From positions 33,520,501-33,584,500 of the forward strand of contig NC_091255.1 in the NCBI RefSeq assembly GCF_042477335.2: DNA of 64,000 bases, given 5' to 3'. The notes under the pieces are model-generated. The model had not been told where the DNA came from, ran no database searches, and was given only the letters and a program-made list of their open reading frames with translations. Shown here piece by piece: positions 63,101 through 64,000 of the stretch; within the stretch, counting starts at the first letter, position 1, and each line of letters begins with the position of its first letter. Source of the DNA: Ovis canadensis. Its lineage: Eukaryota > Chordata > Mammalia > Artiodactyla > Bovidae. The translations under genes were made by a program, and so were the position numbers.

Positions 63101-63358
63101 GCCTGGGGCCACATGGACCCCCAACCCCGGGTCATGGTGCAAACCTGTGGATGGAGGGCCCACCTGCCCACCTCCCTCACACCTGGGGATGTTCTCGTCT
63201 GAGAACAGGTTGACCGGTCCCATCAGCTTCTCCAGCTTCTTGGGCACCTTCTGCTGGGCCAAGAGGAAGAGCTCCAGGTGCTCAGGGGAGCCGAGAACTG
63301 AATTCATGTCAGGCTTGAGGACCTTGGGCAGGATCTCCTGCAGCGCGGTCTCCGGGAC
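51130..63358 (-). CDS. MYBBP1A: MYBBP1A, Myb-binding protein 1A (3' part, 21 coding exons; 5' end outside the window)
   Basis: Reading right to left, 21 exons join without a phase error into 1,156 residues plus stop, about 86% of a protein whose human form has 1,328. Only the first 190 or so residues are missing. The order is a long alpha-helical, leucine-rich Pol5-type repeat region (for example ILLSLLAQ and LEPLL), an acidic Asp/Glu/Ser stretch in window exons 11-13, more helical repeats, and a Lys-rich C-terminus suited to nuclear and nucleolar import. From family knowledge, MYBBP1A sits in the nucleolus, takes part in rRNA synthesis and processing, moves to the nucleoplasm under nucleolar stress to support p53 acetylation, and represses Myb, PGC-1alpha and NF-kB activity. 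All junctions are GT-AG. The span given includes the 3' UTR; the stop codon is at 51386-51388. Confidence 0.96.
51152..51157 (-). promoter_or_regulatory. MYBBP1A: Poly(A) signal AATAAA of MYBBP1A
   Basis: TTTATT on the plus strand, in the context TAGCTGGTTTATTAAAATC, is the first good hexamer after the MYBBP1A stop. Confidence 0.7.
51178..51372 (+). mobile_element. Bov-tA SINE in the MYBBP1A 3' UTR
   Basis: GGTGGTGCAGTGGGTAAAGA, CGGTTCGATCCCTGGGTCTG and CCACTCCAGTATTCTAGCC are sense Bov-tA. The copy is more diverged than most here and ends about 13 bp from the stop codon. Confidence 0.88.
51386..51956 (-). CDS. MYBBP1A: MYBBP1A last coding exon, Lys-rich C-terminus with stop
   Basis: After acceptor CTTTACCCCAG the frame reads RPKPEKDTKE, then several basic clusters (MKRKKKGF, TKKRKKRK, GKKKKKKMKKTK), Ser/Pro/Thr-rich linkers, and GKSPQSALPRKKARLSLASR near the end. 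It stops at TGA (51388-51386). The Lys/Pro-rich tail is the nuclear and nucleolar targeting part of the protein by family knowledge. Confidence 0.94.
52119..52267 (-). CDS. MYBBP1A: MYBBP1A window exon 20
   Basis: It encodes KLTVDLTAVLGVLQSRQPRL, a Gln/Leu-rich stretch (QQRLQQGGHSAGSS) and LHDLYWQAMKFLGV. The donor is CA/GTACGT. Confidence 0.94.
52268..53397 (-). other. MYBBP1A: MYBBP1A intron between window exons 19 and 20
   Basis: A 1.1-kb intron with a Bov-A2 SINE (52976-53247). The rest is plain GC-rich sequence. Confidence 0.7.
52976..53247 (-). mobile_element. Bov-A2 SINE with 9-bp target-site duplication
   Basis: Two antisense Bov-A units follow a GCTGCTGCTGCTAAG leader. TATAGCACT flanks the element at 52967-52975 and 53248-53256. 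Confidence 0.93.
53398..53499 (-). CDS. MYBBP1A: MYBBP1A window exon 19
   Basis: It encodes ILRTLGEAETKSGHQKDLA and LELLNTLFRNFHHE, exactly 34 codons. Acceptor CCCCCAG, donor GTGAGC. Confidence 0.94.
53702..53809 (-). CDS. MYBBP1A: MYBBP1A window exon 18, tandem acceptor
   Basis: It encodes ACLLLQKTLPTREL, CFKDPEWKQLLGQ and LGKVTE. I chose the downstream of two AG acceptors six bases apart because it gives RHQ-ACLLLQ as in human. The other would add Val-Gln and start at 53815. Confidence 0.88.
54358..54426 (-). CDS. MYBBP1A: MYBBP1A window exon 17
   Basis: A 69-nt exon encodes MLCKNLLPIVVEHVTSHT and ends PRHQ in phase 0. Acceptor CTCCACAG, donor GTAAGG. Confidence 0.94.
54501..54626 (-). 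CDS. MYBBP1A: MYBBP1A window exon 16
   Basis: It encodes AASCLDLSLVTPIYSSALS, SFLTKRNSPLTVPMFLSLF and ARHP. The intron after it is only 74 nt long. Confidence 0.95.
54855..55107 (-). CDS. MYBBP1A: MYBBP1A window exon 15
   Basis: It encodes HHLCRSRHYCRTVGDRVETL, LYHFNASLYLLRVLRG and a Lys-rich linker (PARKAQKKEKASKD). Acceptor CCCCGCAG, donor GTGAGC. Confidence 0.94.
55108..56018 (-). other. MYBBP1A: MYBBP1A intron between window exons 14 and 15
   Basis: A 0.9-kb intron. A stretch at about 55500-55790 (CCAGGAAGCCTTCCCGGTCC) looks like a worn L2 3' piece. I see nothing else. Confidence 0.55.
56019..56179 (-). CDS. MYBBP1A: MYBBP1A window exon 14
   Basis: The leucine-rich helices VLDLIEVLVTKQPENPLV and ELLEPLLLVIRRSM are followed by KQEQDLLHKTARIF. 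Acceptor CACTGCAG, donor GTGAGG. Confidence 0.95.
56300..56476 (-). CDS. MYBBP1A: MYBBP1A window exon 13
   Basis: The acidic run ends (GGADSEDDDDEELGDEA) and a charged helix follows (AEQKLRIQARKDEKNKLQKE). Acceptor ACCCCCAG, donor GTGAGC. Confidence 0.95.
56581..56736 (-). CDS. MYBBP1A: MYBBP1A window exon 12 (acidic region)
   Basis: About 19 of 52 residues are Asp or Glu, mixed with Ser (SESEEESDDDSDEED), a likely casein kinase 2 target by pattern. It then turns helical (FREQLMAVLQAGKAL). Acceptor CCCACAG, donor GTGAGT. Confidence 0.95.
56815..56901 (-). CDS. MYBBP1A: MYBBP1A window exon 11 (start of acidic region)
   Basis: It encodes VLNPEESQDEDDNVVVTDDS and EEQPLGGVE. Acceptor CCCCACAG, donor GTACTT. 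Confidence 0.94.
57230..57381 (-). CDS. MYBBP1A: MYBBP1A window exon 10
   Basis: It encodes PQEPPWVEVLVEILLSLLAQ, HLMRQVARSVFGHICSHL and RALQLILN. It includes an LXXLL-type motif (LLSLL). Acceptor GCTTGCAG, donor GTAAGT. Confidence 0.96.
57422..57576. repeat. 88-bp tandem duplication across the window exon 9 donor
   Basis: AGGGACGACGACCCACTGG at 57453 and AGGGACGACAACCCACTGG at 57541 start two near-identical blocks (about 33 of 38 bases over the matched core). Both are preceded by a C-rich stretch and, further out, by CCCATGCTG. Confidence 0.85.
57557..57653 (-). CDS. MYBBP1A: MYBBP1A window exon 9, donor duplicated downstream
   Basis: It encodes SPAESCDLLGDIQTCIKKSL and EKTRRTRSKAT, ending in phase 1 at the weak donor A/GTGGGT. 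The last 20 or so exon bases and this donor recur 88 nt further on, inside the intron. Confidence 0.9.
58062..58237 (+). mobile_element. Bov-tA SINE, sense
   Basis: GGGCTTCCTTTGTGGCTCAG to GTCGAACACAACTGACCAAC. An imperfect duplication AAGTCTATCTT/AAGTCTATTTT flanks it. Confidence 0.88.
59095..59245 (+). mobile_element. MIR SINE
   Basis: TTTGAATCCCAGCCAAAAGC, TGTGTGGCCTGGGGTAAGTT and ACCTCTGTGAGTCTATTATC follow the sense MIR. Confidence 0.7.
59270..59476 (-). mobile_element. Bov-tA SINE, antisense
   Basis: GCTGCTCAGTTGTGTCTGAC to TGAGCCACCAGGGAAGCCC, a well-preserved full-length copy. Confidence 0.9.
59642..59741 (-). CDS. MYBBP1A: MYBBP1A window exon 8
   Basis: A 100-nt exon encodes MLKTLKELDTLSSEAKA and FQHLLLLVGIHLFK. 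Acceptor CGCCCAG, donor GTACGG. Confidence 0.95.
59776..59880. repeat. 35-bp minisatellite, three copies
   Basis: Units start at 59776, 59811 and 59846, each with GTCAGACCCC. The first two share GGGGATCCCACCCATG; the third is more diverged. The array fills most of the 159-nt intron 59742-59900. Confidence 0.9.
59901..60068 (-). CDS. MYBBP1A: MYBBP1A window exon 7
   Basis: It encodes LLQTLSTQFRLAPEQ, PWTYHLVQFADILLNHS and TTQQRQAWD. Acceptor CCACCACCAG, donor GTGAGA. Confidence 0.95.
60276..60401 (-). CDS. MYBBP1A: MYBBP1A window exon 6
   Basis: It encodes FCFFHSFFETKKPTSQIPE and ends REVVCSAFF. The donor is the weaker AG/GTGGGC. Confidence 0.93.
60936..61046 (-). CDS. MYBBP1A: MYBBP1A window exon 5
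   Basis: It encodes PERAVFRLRKWIILRLVSI and DNLHVEKEEALIEEVA. Acceptor GCCCACAG, donor GTATGG. Confidence 0.95.
61279..61574 (-). CDS. MYBBP1A: MYBBP1A window exon 4
   Basis: At 296 nt this is the longest exon here except the last. Segments include LPKHFKFAPEMNEYVGAF, DDPERQLALVVAF, PTFWRVVQFLSP and MFLQPDLDSLVDF. Acceptor CTCTCGCAG, donor GTGAGT. Confidence 0.95.
61745..61895 (-). mobile_element. MIR fragment, antisense
   Basis: TTTGCAGATGAAAGAAAATG, then GATCACAGGACTAAAAGTGG and GAGCTCTTAACCCCTGCGCT. Confidence 0.6.
61985..62205 (-). mobile_element. MIR SINE, antisense, nearly full length
   Basis: CACACCAGGCACTACTTTAA, GAGGTCACACAGCTAGCGGC, ACGGGAACCCAGCAGTCTGG and GCTCTTAACCACTAC are in antisense MIR order. 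Confidence 0.8.
62634..62751 (-). CDS. MYBBP1A: MYBBP1A window exon 3
   Basis: It encodes YLCFRLLGAALPLLSKEQ and LVMQGDLIRHYGEHMVTAK. Acceptor CCCCTCAG, donor GTGAGC. Confidence 0.95.
62863..63030 (-). CDS. MYBBP1A: MYBBP1A window exon 2
   Basis: A 168-nt exon with LVTVLKTVANSVKKERK and LALQEDKFPWFWKEVVEQG. Acceptor CTCTGCAG, donor GTGTGT. Confidence 0.94.
63183..63358 (-). CDS. MYBBP1A: MYBBP1A window exon 1 of 21
   Basis: Acceptor CCGCCAG, donor GTGTGAG. It encodes VPETALQEILPKVLK, ELFLLAQQKVPKKLEK and NLFSDENIP. It starts in phase 0 and ends in phase 2. Confidence 0.93.
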
Positions 63359-63519
63359 CTGGCGGTGGGGGAGACAGGTTGAGGGTGCGGAGGGCGCCCT
63401 CACAGCATCCTTTGTCTCTCCTGCTGTGAGCTGAGCTTTCTGGGCCCCATTCTACCTCCCAGGCTCCCCCAAGGCCCCGGCACACCAACAGCCTGAGACG
63501 GGACAGTCACAATCCACCT

Positions 63520-63605
63520 TGTCAGGCAACAGAATCACCAGAGAGGGTTTCTTAAAAAGCGCAAATTCCCAAATCCTTGGAAACTGGGTTTAAATAAATA
63601 AGCAC
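63520..63605 (+). mobile_element. MER5A-like DNA transposon fragment
   Basis: CAACAGAATCACCAGAGAGG followed by TTTCTTAAAAAGCGCAAATT matches the start of the MER5A pattern (CAGAATCACCTGGAGGGCTT). Confidence 0.5.
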
Positions 63606-63916
63606 CCCACTGATGCTAACTAGCCCAGGACCACCCTTTTAATTATTCCTCTTTTGGGTTTTGCAGGACTAGCATTTTTTTTATAAGGAGTCCCCAGTGA
63701 AGATCTGGGACTTGAATTCAGGTCCTTCCAGCTCTGTGGCCAGGGTTATGCAGAAAGCCTTGGCCTGGGATGTGCCAGTCCCTGGCTTTTTCACCATAGC
63801 AAGGATTCTAGGTACTAGCCCACCTCCACTTCCCAAGTAGGGCAGTGGGGACCCCAGCTCTGCCCAAAACAACAATGGCAAACATGTTTAACCCACCGGG
63901 CACATGTCAGGCGCTG

Positions 63917-64000
63917 TTCTACAAATGCATGGTCCAATATGGAAGCCACTGGTCACATGTGGACACTGAGCATGTAAAATGTGCTAATCTGAACAGAGAT
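63917..64000 (-). mobile_element. Old DNA transposon fragment at the window edge
   Basis: TGGTCCAATATGGAAGCCAC, CTGGTCACATGTGGACACTG and GTAAAATGTGCTAATC are the reverse-strand form of the family seen at 16284-16567. It is cut by the window end. Confidence 0.5.

Larger units (their letters stand above)
63359..64000 (-). other. MYBBP1A: MYBBP1A intron, running off the window
   Basis: No further exon is seen up to 64000. A MER5A-like hAT piece (about 63520-63600: AACAGAATCACCAGAGAGGG) and a fragment of an old DNA transposon at the right edge account for part of it. Confidence 0.6.

Overview
This window is nuclear DNA from a ruminant artiodactyl (cattle, sheep, goat or a close relative). Interrupted genes with GT-AG introns, a CpG-island promoter and MIR, L2 and L1 debris show a mammal. 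About twenty copies of the tRNA-Glu-derived Bov-tA/Bov-A2 SINE family, several with clear target-site duplications, and CHR-type SINEs narrow it to ruminants. The sequence alone does not fix the species.

Layout: (1) 1-4320, the 3' end of SPNS3 on the plus strand, with its last three coding exons and poly(A) signal. (2) 4320-12950, intergenic DNA made mostly of old repeats. (3) 12950-50900, the complete SPNS2 gene on the plus strand. It has a CpG-island promoter, 12 coding exons that join without a break into 549 codons plus stop, introns 1 and 2 of about 15 and 10 kb, and a long 3' UTR. (4) 51130-64000, the 3' part of MYBBP1A on the minus strand, with 21 coding exons giving 1,156 residues. 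Its first exons lie beyond 64000. SPNS2 and MYBBP1A meet tail to tail.

Gene roles (from family knowledge): SPNS2 is the major-facilitator sphingosine-1-phosphate exporter of endothelium. SPNS3 is its tandem paralogue with a less defined substrate. MYBBP1A is the nucleolar Pol5-family protein (Myb-binding protein 1a) tied to rRNA synthesis and p53 signalling. The two SPNS genes are related by duplication; MYBBP1A is an unrelated neighbour.

I see no unknown gene system. The points most worth a second look are small and local: a MYBBP1A 3' UTR that is mostly SINE, an 88-bp tandem duplication that copies a MYBBP1A 5' splice site, a minisatellite that fills a tiny intron, a tandem splice acceptor, a pure AAG run in coding sequence, a three-layer nest of transposons, and ETS/MEF2- and homeodomain-type motif blocks in SPNS2 introns.
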